A DNA stretch of 64,000 nucleotides from Carex sylvatica (Eukaryota; Streptophyta; Magnoliopsida; Poales; Cyperaceae), in contig CAXKVR010000006.1 in NCBI GenBank assembly GCA_964058845.1, positions 310,001 through 374,000 on the forward strand, written 5' to 3'. The position numbers were made by a program, and so were the translations under genes. The first letter of the stretch is position 1; every line of letters begins with the position of its first letter. Shown one piece after another: positions 1-11,600 of this stretch. Under the pieces are notes generated by a model that was given only the letters and a program-made list of their open reading frames with translations, had not been told where the DNA came from and made no database searches.

Positions 1-256
1 GGAAATATAATGGTCCTTGTTTTAATTAGTGAATCCATGAAAAAATATTGTCAGACCATCGAGCAATTCCTTATTCTTCCATCCTCTTTTCATATCTTTC
101 ATTCTTAATTATTACAATTGCAAATAAAACTGCACATTTCAACATACTACAAGAATATTATAAAAGAAAACAACTAGGTATTTGGCAATATCGATGACAT
201 AACTGAGGCCATCACTTCCAACCCTTTATTTCATTTCAAATGCAAGAACAACTAAA
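1..256. other. AT-rich flank, no gene seen
   Basis: This is the downstream flank of the dehydrogenase gene. It presumably includes that gene's 3' untranslated region, but I see no coding or repeat structure in it. Confidence 0.5.
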
Positions 257-2995
257 TCAAACATTTGACTTCAAGGTTTTGGCAATATCGATGACAAAAC
301 GGTATCTGACATCCGACTTGGCAAGCCGCTCCATGGCCTTGTTCACATAATCAGCACTGATCAATTCTATGTCGGCTGTTACATTATGCTTTCCAGCAAA
401 ATCAATCATCTCTTGTGTATCCTTAATTCCTCCAATAGGGCTTCCAGCCAGAGTTTTTCCTCCTGTAACAATACAAGTGTACCACAGATGTTTTATTATT
501 AACATTAAATATGACTAATTAATTAAAAGTAAACTTAAATAATAGAGACAAATTGGAAATTTTAAATAAAGACAACTTTAACATGTATACCCAATACCAT
601 GCTAATTGAAATGACAAGTTGGCAGTAAAATCTAAAATTGAAGAAGTTTGTAGGAAAAAAAGCTAAAAATGTAATTACCAAAAATTAAAGCATAGGCGGG
701 GACCTCCAAGGGCTTCTCGGGTGCACCGACCAATATCATCTTGCCATTTGGTTTGAGAAGTCCTAGTAGAGGCGGGATGGCATGTGTAGCAGAAACAGTG
801 TCAATTATTCCATCCATGCTAGCCATAGCAGCCTAAAAGTATTGCAATAAAAGATCATGATCAAATGAATTAAATCAATATATAACATTCCTTTATTTTA
901 TTCTTTCCACAATTATTTACACAGGAAAATAAATCAGACATGTGTCATATATTAAAAAGATAATAATTAATCACCTTCATTTGTTCGGCATTGCTACTAA
1001 CCAAGAAGGCATCGGCACCCAACCTCTCAATCGCCTCCTTCTCTTTCCTCAGACTGGAACTGATAACTGTCACCTTCATTCCAAAGGCCTTCCCAAATTT
1101 GACAGCCACGTGGCCCAGACCACCGAGACCCACAACTCCCAAGTGCTGTCCTGGCGTGTTAAGCCCGTGATACTTCATTGGTGAGTAAACGGTAATACCA
1201 GCACAGAGCAGTGGGGCCGCTTTGTCCAGTGGAAGACTCTCCGGGATGTGAATCACAAAGTCCTGGTTCACAACTACCATGTCAGAATAGCCACCGTATG
1301 TTATGGTACCATCTCCTGGGTGCACAGAATTGTAGGTAAGAATCATTCCCAAGCAGTAGTTTTCAAAGCCAGTGGTGCAGCTTTGGCAAGAGTTGCAGGA
1401 GTCGACCAGGCAACCCACCCCCACTTTGTCCCCAACTTTGAAATTCTTAACATTAGAGCCAACCTCAATGATTTCACCTACAATCTCGTGTCTGTAAAAA
1501 TAAGGAATTAAGTTGTACGATGTTAAAAGAACGAGTCATGAAATTATAAGTTGTATATTTAAAAATGAACTTCATTTATTATATTTTATTTACCCGGGAA
1601 CGATGGGGTAGATGGTATTTAGAATACCCTGCCATTCATTTTTCAAGCTGTGGAGATCAGAATGACAGATGCCACAATATAATATCTTTATTGATACGTC
1701 ATTGTCTCCATTGTTCCTGTTAAATTATAAATTAGAGTAATTAATGTTGGTTAACTAAGAAAGCTTAAATTAAATGATGATAAGTAGGTGTATCATTCTC
1801 AATCTAATACATGAACTGGAGTTAATTAAGGACAGATAAATTATAACAAGTGGCATTGCTAAATATATACCCCAATATTTTTCACAATTAATTAAACACT
1901 GGAGAAATACTTGGGGGAATAGATTCTATTCATAAATATATATGTTGTATTATTCTTTTAGTTCAAAATAAGGAATTACAAAAATGAAAGGGGCAAATAA
2001 AAGGCAACTCTATGAGTAAAATGGATGGACAGAAGGGCGGACATGAAGTTCGATCACATTATTCATTAATTAAAATTAAGAAGAAAGGAAACTTAATTAA
2101 TTGTATGCCTCACATTGTAAACACCATCTCCATAAACTCTGTATTTAATGAACTTCCAAGCTGTGCGTACAAAGATGCACCACGTCACCACGACATATTT
2201 TGTATCTTTATATATTATTCTAAGATTTGCCATTAAAGACTTGGCTTTTCATATTATTAATATATGGCTAACTGCTATCGTCTTTAATTAAAATGTGCTC
2301 GTTCTCGTTCACCCAAAGTACTTAACTTGTTTGTAATTCGAAAAGAAAATGAATAAAATATTATAAATCTTTGCACCATATCCTTAAGAGAAAATTGAGC
2401 TGCCATGAAAGGTGCACATAATTTCGTACCTGTATAATTTTACCATTTAGTATTAACTGAATGTACGTGTAAAACGTGGTATATGACTCCTAATAGTTGT
2501 CTAAATGCAATCTGCAACTGTGATTTTCCGTAAACTATTTTTGTGCTGTTTATCTGTGTGGCGTGTGGGGAGTGGGGACATGATGATTCTTATTTTTATC
2601 AGCAGTATGGTAAGCTGCACAGTTAAAGTCGCAAAAACATAATTGTATGTGGTTGGGTACATTCTTTATTTGTCCTCCACAACAATGCTAAGAAAGAAAA
2701 CATTTATTTTTTATATGGTTCAAAAATATTTTCGATGAAATCAATATGTTTATCAAGTCAACAAGGAGAGTATATATTTAATCAAAATTAATTAAGAAGT
2801 ACAAAGATTTGATGTAGAATTACACATCAAAGATGGGATGTATCTACAGAGAAACATGGAGAGAGAGATGACGAACCTTCTGGAAAAGGGGAAAGGAGAG
2901 AGAACGCCTGAGGAGTCATGAGCAGCCAGACCAAAGGCCTTACGGGGGTGCTCCTCCTCCGGCGCTATTTTCTTCTCGTTTGTTGGAGCTGCCAT
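257..2995 (-). CDS. Cinnamyl-alcohol / mannitol dehydrogenase-like, zinc-dependent
   Basis: Medium-chain zinc alcohol dehydrogenase of the plant CAD family, expected to interconvert aldehydes and alcohols with NADP(H) in the cytosol. Five exons join in frame with GT/AG borders: 2995-2877, 1716-1594, 1491-975, 832-679 and 462-257, giving 372 aa (family about 357-365). Visible residues are the catalytic zinc ligands Cys57 (in GICHSD), His82-Glu83 and Cys177. The structural zinc cysteines are 113, 116, 119 and 127, and the nucleotide motif GLGGLG is at 202-207, followed by SSS as in NADP-using members. The start is set by MAAPTNEKK leading into the family N-terminus ([16 protein letters not shown]). 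The N-terminus resembles the mannitol-dehydrogenase/ELI3-like and 8-hydroxygeraniol-dehydrogenase-like class more than the core lignin CAD, so substrate is uncertain. Intron 1 is the largest (about 1.16 kb). All key residues are present. Confidence 0.93.
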
Positions 2996-3108
2996 TGTAG
3001 ATTTTTAAAAAAAGAGAGAGGGATTAAGAGAAACAGATCGATTTTTTGGGTTGGATGTATTGGTGGTGGCAATGGCAGAGATGGAGGGAAGGGGAGGGCG
3101 CACAAAGG

Positions 3109-3116
3109 TTTATATA
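3109..3116 (-). promoter_or_regulatory. Probable TATA box of the dehydrogenase gene
   Basis: TATATAAA on the minus strand lies 114 bases upstream of the ATG at 2995. That implies transcription starting near 3080 and a leader of about 85 bases. The intervening DNA is C-rich on the transcribed strand. Inferred from position and consensus only. Confidence 0.55.
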
Positions 3117-3183
3117 GAGGATGAGACTGTGGGTTCAAAGCTTCTCTGATGACTGAATCATTGCTGACGTCATACATATAATA

Positions 3184-3545
3184 ATTAAATTTATTCCAAA
3201 CCAATTATGTCTTAGTACTAGAAGGCATTTTTATTTCTACAAAATTATTTATTAAGGAGACCTGCCAAGCCAGCTTGAGTCCATGTTCGTTCATTCTGAT
3301 GTAGTTTAATTTATGCATAATTTGAAACCAATTAGAAATATATAACTCTCCTGATTACATTACATAATAAATAATTTTTAAAAATAATAAAATTAAGGTG
3401 TGACCGTTTAGAAACGTCACTGGTGACCGATCACATGTGAGTCTTGAAGAAGAAGTAATTAATTAATTAAAAACGTCACTGGTGACCGATCACATGCATG
3501 TTTGATTTGGCCAACAGAGATTAATTTCCTAACTGCCTGGACAAT
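3184..3545. repeat. Duplicated CAD-upstream segment, copy A (empty of insertions)
   Basis: This stretch, directly upstream of the dehydrogenase promoter, recurs at 4902-5159 and continues there in pieces at 7889-7906, 8619-8650 and 9243-9297. Identity is high with a few substitutions. Copy A holds the uninterrupted string that copy B carries split by two transposons. A short internal repeat (GTCACTGGTGACCGATCACATG) occurs twice here, near 3416-3438 and 3474-3496. Confidence 0.85.
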
Positions 3546-3887
3546 TACGGGTGTTCATTGGTTCATGAGTTTGGTTGAAACTGAATTGAACTAAGCAAAT
3601 CAGAGTTATAATTCGGATTTAGAAATATAATTTGGTTGACATAAGATCCTTAGACGCTTTTACTGATTAAGATAGTATGTGTGCTTGTTAATTTCAACTC
3701 TTTTGGATATATATATCTGAGCTTTTTGTTTGATGCCTCATATGACTTTGTATCTTTTGATTCTGGTATGATGTATCTAAAGTCTAAACAATTCCTGATT
3801 TCTCAGTAGGCTTGATCCCACTTTTATATATATATATAAAAAAGAGGTTAGGTACGGATTGTACATGGATTGCGTCGTTGGATCTCA
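3546..3887. other. AT-rich spacer with a decayed repeat end
   Basis: From 3549 the sequence begins GGGTGTTCATTGGTT and continues with GGTTGAAACTGAATTG. This resembles the tip of the hAT element at 50912-51935, but no partner end or target duplication was found. No gene is visible. Confidence 0.35.
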
Positions 3888-4687
3888 TGTTGGAACTTTA
3901 TTGTTACACTAAAACAATTCAACTACATAAACAGTTCAATTCAATATGCCACTATTGATCTACCTATGTCAAAATGGCCATCATGCAAAATTCATCAATT
4001 CTTAGGGAGCAGACGCAATACCTGATTCCATTAGTGTGTTTGCGTTAAGCTTCTCTCAAAAGCGGTTGATGAACTTGTGTGAGACAGCGGCAAGAAAACC
4101 TTCGTACAGATGTAGAGGTTGAAGCGTCGACGGCCTCCTTAGTGATAGGATGAAGCCTTCCAAAGCTACAAGACTGCCCTTGTGAGATCGTGTTCACAAT
4201 TTCTTAATGATCTCACATCTCTATTCTTTAATGGGGAGAAGTAGAGAAGGCTACAGAATTACTAGATGACGGCTAGAGAATTCTGCAACTTTTCGTATAT
4301 TCTTGTGCTTTGGGGACCAACCTATTTATAGAGATGAGGGGTAGACATATTGCCAAACCCTAACCCTAAACCGATTTTCTGGCCACATGCCAACTTTAAA
4401 AAAAACGTGCATCAAAAAACGTGCCACTGCATCAAAATCCGTGCAGCAGCTAGAGAATCGGTTTTTCCTTAATTGCAAATTTCAGAATCAGTCCATCAAT
4501 GATTTGATATTTGCCTAAATTGTTCTACACATTTGTGGACCATATCCTAATGAATATATTGATTGTCTATTTCTTTATTTGATCACTTTAATTGACAACC
4601 ATATATGACAGTAAACAATGCATAATTAGATTACATATATGCTCAATGTTGGCATTAAATCCAACGAGGTTGGTAATAAATCCAACA
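3888..4687 (-). mobile_element. Solo LTR of a retrotransposon (800 bp)
   Basis: The unit begins TGTTGG and ends CCAACA, with the 5 bp duplication TCTCA on both sides (3883-3887 and 4688-4692), as expected for LTR integration. On the minus strand it holds a TATA-like CTATAAATAG near 4322-4331, which suggests that transcriptional orientation. No internal domain or second LTR adjoins it, so it is a solo LTR left by recombination between LTRs. The TGTTGGA start is common in Copia LTRs, but class is inferred. Confidence 0.85.
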
Positions 4688-4901
4688 TCTCATATTCACA
4701 ATGATTGGGTTACAATATGTTATTCAATATTCAATAAAATACTCACCAATCATCATTTGAATTTCGAACTCAAAATACTAATATTGCAGATATTAGTTAT
4801 GTCATTAAATAAATCACTTAATAATGTCCTAAAGTTCAGTTAATGTTAAATTAAGACATTAGTTGTCGGATATAATACAGATTAAATTTTTTTCTCTAGA
4901 G

Positions 4902-5159
4902 AATTAAATTTATTCCAAACCAATTATGTCTTAGTACTAAAAGGCATTTTTATTTCTACAAAATTATTTATTAAGGAGACCTGCCAAGCCAGCTTGAGTC
5001 CATGTTCGTTCATTCTGATGTAGTTTAATTTATGCATAATTTGAAACCAATTATAAATATATAAGACTCTCCTGATTACATTACATAATAAATAATTTTT
5101 AAAAATAATAAAATTAAGGTGTGACCGTTTCTCGTGAGAAACGTCACCGGTGACCGATC
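4902..5159. repeat. Duplicated CAD-upstream segment, copy B (interrupted)
   Basis: Matches copy A from 3184 onward with small differences, including a few added bases at 5130-5136. It stops at TGACCGATC where a Mutator-like element begins. The rest of the copy resumes after that element and after a hAT element. Confidence 0.85.
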
Positions 5160-5323
5160 CCGAGTTTTTTAAAAATAACCAAATTTATAAATATTTTATT
5201 AAAAATAATCAAGGTTTGGAGGAATTTTTAAAAATATCCAGCTCGTGAAATTTTCAGATTTTCTTTTTTTGGATTTGGAGAAAGAAAATATATATAATAT
5301 AATATATGTATATGTATATATAA

Positions 5324-5748
5324 GAGATGAACTTGGGTGAGCCATGGCTCACCAAGAGTTTGTACTCCACGCTGTATTTTCATTTTGGAAGTCCAAACGA
5401 TCAATCCGAACCGTTAGATGTGATCTTTATATTGAAATGTGTATGGAGACCAAATTTTACATTTTTTTGGAATTTTTTACTATTTATTAAGCATTTTTTA
5501 AAATTGTTATTTTGCTGTGAAAAGTAAAAAAAAGTAAAAATTTCTGGACCATCGGATCAGCAATTTTCAAAAATGCTTAATAAATAGTAAAAAAATTCCA
5601 AAAAAATGTAAAATTTGGTCTCCAAGTACATTTCAATATGGAGAACAAGATGAACGGTTCGAATCAATTTTTTGAATTTTCAAAATGGCTAAAATGAGCC
5701 ATGACTCACCAACGCGAAATAAATCATGGCTCATTTTAGCCCAACTCT
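5324..5748. mobile_element. Foldback element A1
   Basis: Near-palindrome of about 425 bp. Outer arms are GAGATGAACTTGGGTGAGCC on the left and a complementary end finishing in CAACTC on the right. The inner arms carry the family core GGAGACCAAATTTTACATTT and its complement. It sits in TA-rich microsatellite DNA inside the Mutator-like element. Confidence 0.8.
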
Positions 5749-5805
5749 ATATGTATATATATATATGTATATATAATATAATATATGTATATGTATATAT
5801 AATAT

Positions 5806-6211
5806 GAGGAGGGTTCCAATGCACCATCATTTTGGTGCTCCTATATGCACCACGTCCTTTATCTCCATTTTTGAAGTCTAAACAGTTGATCCGAACCGCT
5901 CAACATGATCTTCATAGTAAAATATGCTTGGAGACCAAATTTTATATTTTTTAGAATTTTTTTACTATTTTTTTAGATAGGTACAATATGACTTTATCGG
6001 ATGGTCCAGAATCTCCTTAAAAAGATGATTTTGTATCTATCTAAATAAATAGTAAAAAAATTCTGAAAAATATAAAATTTGGTCTCCAACCATATTTTAT
6101 TATGAAGATCATGTTGAGCGGTTCGGATCGACTGTTCAAACTTTGAAAATGAAGATAAAAGACATGGTGCATATTGGAGCACCAAAATGATGATGCATTT
6201 GAACCCTCCTC
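5806..6211. mobile_element. Foldback element A2
   Basis: Near-palindrome with ends GAGGAGGGTTCCAATGC and the complementary ...TTGAACCCTCCTC. The core is GGAGACCAAATTTTATATTT with its inverted partner. Flanks are TA repeats. Its termini match the C-family elements although its interior is A-type. Confidence 0.8.
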
Positions 6212-6221
6212 ATATAATATA

Positions 6222-6237
6222 TATATATATAGTACAA

Positions 6238-6326
<89 letters not shown>

Positions 6327-6346
6327 ATGTATATATAATATAATAT
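6222..6346. repeat. (TATATG)n microsatellite
   Basis: An almost uninterrupted run of TATATG hexamers, about 15-18 units, separating foldback elements A2 and A3. Confidence 0.9.
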
Positions 6347-6349
6347 ATG

Positions 6350-6752
6350 GAGAGTGACTAATATGCTTTCATTAGCATATGGGCCGAAGTGCTACCAGTC
6401 TAAATTTGAAATTTTAAAATCTAAAAAATTGATTTGAATCGTTCATCTTGTTCTCCATATTAATATGTGCTTGGAGACCAAATTTTACATTTTTCTGAAT
6501 TTTTTTACTATTTATTAAGATGGGTACAAAATTAAATGGTCTGAATTTGACTAGTTTTTGTACCCATCTTAATAAATAGTAAAAAAGTTTCAAAAAATAT
6601 AAAATTTGGTCTCCAAGCACATTTTATTGTAGAGATGACATCTAACAGTTTAGATCGACAATTTGAACTTTAAAAATGTAAAAAATAATTTTTAAAAAAT
6701 AATTGTAGTAACTTGTTGTAAGTCAAAAATTATTGTAACTTGATCCCTACTC
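6350..6752. mobile_element. Foldback element A3 with unmatched ends
   Basis: The interior is a standard A-type palindrome centred on complementary GATGGGTACAAAA arms. The left end (GAGAGTGACTAATATGC) resembles element A9, while the right end (...TAACTTGATCCCTACTC) is a different terminal type. The two ends are not complementary to each other, so the element looks chimeric. Confidence 0.7.
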
Positions 6753-6897
6753 ATATTATATATACATATACATATATTATACATATATATACATATACAT
6801 ATATTATACATATACATATATTATATTATATTATATATACATATACATATATTATACATATGTATATATATTAGAATATATATACATATACATATAT

Positions 6898-7308
6898 GAG
6901 TAGAACTAGGGTGTTCTTAAGCTCACCAAAGTACTTTGGTGAGCTTAACTCCAAAATTCATCAAATTCGTTTCAAATGACGAATCCGAACCATTGAAATC
7001 CGTCTACCTTACGAGTGATGAGTCTACATGTGAATTTTAAATATTCGAATTAATTTAGTATAAAGTCAAGCGGTCAAAAAAGTTCAAAAAATAAATGCAC
7101 TCAAATAAATTTATTAACCTTCTAATTTTGACCTATTGACTTTATACTAAACTAATTCGAATATTTAAAAATTTCACATGTAGACGCATCACACATAAGA
7201 TAGGCGAGTTCCAACAGTTCGGATTCGTCATTTGAAATCGATTTGATGAGTTTTGGAGTTAAGCTCACCAAACACTTTGGTGAGCTTAAGAATACCCTAG
7301 TTCTACTC
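6898..7308. mobile_element. Foldback element B1
   Basis: Near-palindrome with ends GAGTAGAACTAGGGTGTTCT and ...CCCTAGTTCTACTC. Each end contains a small nested hairpin (GCTCACCAAAG...CTTTGGTGAGC). The interior differs from the A family and is shared with elements at 35470 and 44751 (ACGAATCCGAACC, AAGTCAAGCGGTCAAA). Flanks are ATAT/TACATATA. Confidence 0.8.
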
Positions 7309-7335
7309 TACATATACATATATTATATATACATA

Positions 7336-7686
7336 GAGGAGGGATCGGATGACACCATCTATTTTAAAAGTCCAAACGGTCGATCCAAACCGTTCAACTT
7401 AATGGATATGTTAAAATGTGCTTGCAGATCAAATTTTACATTTTTCGGAATTTTTTTACTATTTATTCAGATGGGTACAAAATTCAACGGTCTGAATATA
7501 ACGATTTTGTTAAATACTTAATAAATAGTAAAAAAATTCCGAAAAATGTAAAATTTGATCTGCAAGCACATTTTAACATATCCATCAAGTTGAACGGTTT
7601 GGATTGACCGTTTGGACTTTGAAAACTTTAAAAATGGACGGTGTCATCCGATGTCACCAAAAAATGGTGTCATCCGATCCCTCCTC
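7336..7686. mobile_element. Foldback element A4
   Basis: Near-palindrome of 351 bp. Ends are GAGGAGGGATCGGATGACAC and the complement ...ATCCGATCCCTCCTC, with the A-type core on both arms. Flanked by ATATACATA and ATATACATA. Confidence 0.8.
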
Positions 7687-7906
7687 ATATACATATACAT
7701 ATATTATATATACATATACATATGTTAAAAAACTCAACCTATGGATATTTTCTTTCTCTAAATTAAAAAAAAATAAAAAATTTCGGTGCGTGAAAAAATT
7801 TCACGAGCTGATATTTTTAAAAAATTTCTCAAATTTGAGTTATTTTTAATAAAATATTTATAAATTAGGTTATTTTTAAAAAACTCGGTGACCGATCACA
7901 TGTGAG

Positions 7907-8618
7907 TAGGGGTGTAAACGGATACGGATAATCCGTTCCGTATTCGCTCCGTATCCGGATTAAACGGATACGGATGATTGCGGATACGGATACGGATAAT
8001 TTTTGCATATGGTGAAAAAATGGCGGATACGGATACAGATAATTTCATGAATGTGAATATCCGTATCGTATCCGCAATTATCCGGATCTGAAATTACTCC
8101 CAACCAACTTTAACTTTACTGCTCCGGATAGAAGTTGTTATATATTATTTCATATTCATTTCAGTCTTAGTTGTGGTATAAATGATAATCCAATATAGTT
8201 TTCAATTTAATCTCTTTTTAGCTGGTGATAGTGCTACAATAACCCAATTTCATTTTGTTTTTACCTCAATTTCTTCATTCTCTATTCTTTTCCATTTAAG
8301 ACTTTAGTCCGTGAATGTAGTATGCTTTTAGTCTCTGCTAAATTGGTTTTAGTCATTGTTTCAATACAACAAGAAGTCATTTTTTTGTATCTTACAGTGC
8401 ATAACTTAATTATCTGACAATTATCCGATCCGTATCCGTATTCGAATCCGTATCCGTTGATTATCCGCTCCGTATCCGTATCCGTTTAAGGCGGATATAG
8501 TTTTAAATTTTAATATCCGTTTACTATCCGTATCCGTATCCGTATCCGCTCATTGAAAAACGGATATGGATATGGTATTAGCATTATCCGCTCCGAATCC
8601 GCTCCGTTTACACCCCTA
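7907..8618. mobile_element. Non-autonomous hAT element (712 bp)
   Basis: Terminal inverted repeats TAGGGGTGTAAACGGA / complement are flanked by the perfect 8 bp duplication CATGTGAG (7899-7906 and 8619-8626). Both ends are filled with subterminal repeats of the CGGATACGGATA / TATCCGTATCCG type, as in hAT elements where such repeats bind transposase. No coding capacity. It lies one base beyond the duplication of the Mutator-like element. Confidence 0.9.
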
Positions 8619-8650
8619 CATGTGAGTCTTGAAGAAGAAGTAATTAATTA

Positions 8651-11600
8651 AGTCGGCAGCTTGTAAGTCGTCTATTTTTCTCAATGTTTTGAGTAAATTT
8701 ATCACAAAATTATGACAAGAAAACTTTTTGTTGAATGGTTTACATTTCATATAGCCAAGCAAGCATACTTTTCAATTAAGTCGCTTTTGAACCCAGCATA
8801 GTAATTTGTTTTTGTTTTGTCTACCCAAAAAGCGGCTGAAAAAGTGACCGTTTCCTTTTATTTTTTATTTTTAGAAAGAACATTTTTTTTTTAAATCTAG
8901 AAAGAACAATTCCGTGAAGGCGCGTGAGATGGATGTGTAGTAAGTAATAACAATTTCAGCCTAAAAATTTAAACGAATAATAATCAGCCTATATATACAT
9001 ATATAATTTCAAAAAGTAATATTCAAATATTTTATGATTTTGAATGAGAACATCTTAGTACTTTTAATGTGCTCGGGTATTTTTTTTTTCTTAATGCACA
9101 TGTAAATCCGTCAAAGTTTTATTCTACCTTGATCAATTTCAGAAATTTATACTATTGGAATTGAATTATGAATATATGATCTGTCAGTACAATAAACATA
9201 AGAAACATACATAAACTGTCTGAATCATGTTTGAACGTTGAAGATATGTTTGATTTGGCCAACAAAGATTAATCTCCTAACTGCCCGGACAAGCCAACAG
9301 TGATTATTGCACTGTTAAGATGATAGTTAGGATATTGACCATTGTTATCAAACAGTGATTATGATGTAACATAATACAGCTAGAAGGATGTAATTAGAAA
9401 CTATGTGAGCTGTATACGATAATTAATTGTTGTGTTAGTGAAGTCAAGGGTAAAACCAGACTTTCGAACTATGCATGAGATCAAATATATATTAAGTCAA
9501 TCATATAAAATTTTCTGAAGAAAATCAGAGGTCATTTTATTATTTCGTGACATTTTAATCTAAATTATATAGAAAATTATAGAAAATTTCGTGACATACT
9601 AGCATTTGAGCTATTCAAAATTTATATAACTAGAAGTGAAATACGTATAATAGTCATAAGTAATTCGCTAAAGTATTTATTATAAACCTTGTATTTAAAA
9701 CTTCGTAATTAATATACTACAAAAAATAGGAATTTATAAAAAGTTAGAAATTATGAAAATATCAAGTGCGACTTTCAAAGCAGATCCGATGGAACGAAAA
9801 CAGTGTTAAGATGTGTTAAAAAAATGGTGTAACTTGATCCCTCATCAAATATCAAAGTATGTTTAAAATTTTGTAAATAAATTAGAAAAAAAAACTAACT
9901 CAAAGTGATCTGTAGCATCCTATTAAACTATATTATAAACTTAAGTAATATTTTACAAGTCAGGTTATACGTTTAAAAAAAGAAAACTGATCAAATCAAT
10001 TAATTAATAATTCAATCATGAGTATGGGGACACATGTCATAATCCACTCCTTTCACCAAACCCACTTATTCTCTTTATTTACCTCATTTTGCTTATTCTC
10101 AACTAATTCATTAAAGGAAAATAATTGATGACCTTAAATTTTAATCTAAAAAGTAAAATAAAATACATGAGGACACTTGCTACAACCGCCCCTTCCCTCA
10201 AAACTTAGAAGATAACGAAAATGAAAAATGGGGAAGTGAAGAAGATGGATCAGAAGAAGAAACTCGTTGGCTTGTTAGATTGATTGTTTCTGTTCTTGTG
10301 GCCGCTGTCGAACGATTATATTGGATTGATTCTGGTACTTCATCTTCTCTGTTGTTATTAGTCCAAATTAGAGTGTCTCTCATCCATTGATTGTATTGGA
10401 ACATTTTCAACTAAAATTGAAGTTCATGAAAAGGGTCAATTCTATCCGATCTAATAGGTGATTCCCTTAAGATCCTCTCATGTTTAAAAGCTAAGGGGTG
10501 TAATTTTTCTTAAAGTAATGCATATATATTAGGCCTTTTGAAATTAATCTGGATAATTAAGAAGAAACATATTTATGTTTTAGTAAGCATGACAATTCTA
10601 AGACCACTTCGGTTCACATGTGTTCCATGATTTTCCTTTTTTGTTATGGTATAATTTTATATAGATGGAGGGGCTTAATTAAGTATGCAATTTTAATTAA
10701 AGACAAGCTCAAACTTAAAAGAGAATGAAGACTACTACAATGCTTTAGTGTAGGCTTGGTCTTTATAATATGCTTGGAGAAGAGTGAACCTGACTTGAGT
10801 CACGTCATGCCCATCATTAGCAGGTGCGGATTTCGAGTTATTCTCATATTCCTCGAACTAATTTTATTGTTATTGTTTTCTTGTCAATTCCATTGCTTGT
10901 TATTGTTGCTTGCTTATTTGCTTGATTGTTAATTAGTTGTAATTAAGTTCTTGAATGGTAATGAAATTTACAAATTGGTAGCTAAATTTAGAATTATTAT
11001 TTGGTTGCAAATAGATTATGCATGAATATATATTCTAAATCTGGGGTATGATATAATAGGGAGAAATTGGGCCAAAATAGGAGTTCGATTTAAAAGAATC
11101 TTGAATAGAAATGGGTTTGGCATGATTGAAGTGAAATGTTTAAATATGAGATTGTCGTAAATAAAGTTTGTGTGAATTTAGTGAATTTTTAAAGTAACAG
11201 CTTTGGTAAGTTGTAGACCAAAACGGTAAGTATGATGGGTAACCTTTAAGCATGTACGCGCTTTCATCTGTAGCGCATGTTTGAACCTTAATTTTGAAAT
11301 ACAATGATTATGAAGGTATCAATTATTATCGGGTAGCGCATGACCGTAAGCATGCATTTTCTATACAAGCTATAGCTTATTCTATAATATATATAACTTA
11401 GTATATTCTATATATATCTAGAATATTTATACACCTATACATACTACTATACTCTTGAATAATTGATTATTTTAGACTAATTTAAAATAATTTAGTAAAC
11501 TCTCTGTTGAAATATGGTAGTGGTCGAAGAAATGTATCTGATCGCGAAGTGAGATGGGATTAAATATTTAGGGTGATTAAGAGTTTATATTAGTAGAATT

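Larger units (their letters stand above)
5160..7888. mobile_element. Non-autonomous Mutator-like element (2729 bp)
   Basis: Terminal inverted repeats of about 95-100 bp start CCGAGTTTTTTAAAAATAAC (5160) and end as its complement (7888). They are flanked by the perfect 9 bp duplication TGACCGATC at 5151-5159 and 7889-7897. Long terminal repeats plus a 9 bp duplication are the Mutator signature. No transposase is present. The interior is (TATATG)n-type sequence carrying five foldback elements. Copy A of the surrounding duplication shows the uninterrupted target site. Confidence 0.9.

Noticed and set aside
7243..7607. ORFs spanning foldback elements B1 and A4
   Set aside because: The same peptide fragments recur at every foldback copy on either strand because the DNA is palindromic; not genes.
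10198..10410. 70-codon minus-strand ORF (Ser/Thr-rich)
   Set aside because: No domain, no neighbouring exons, and no splice structure; treated as chance.
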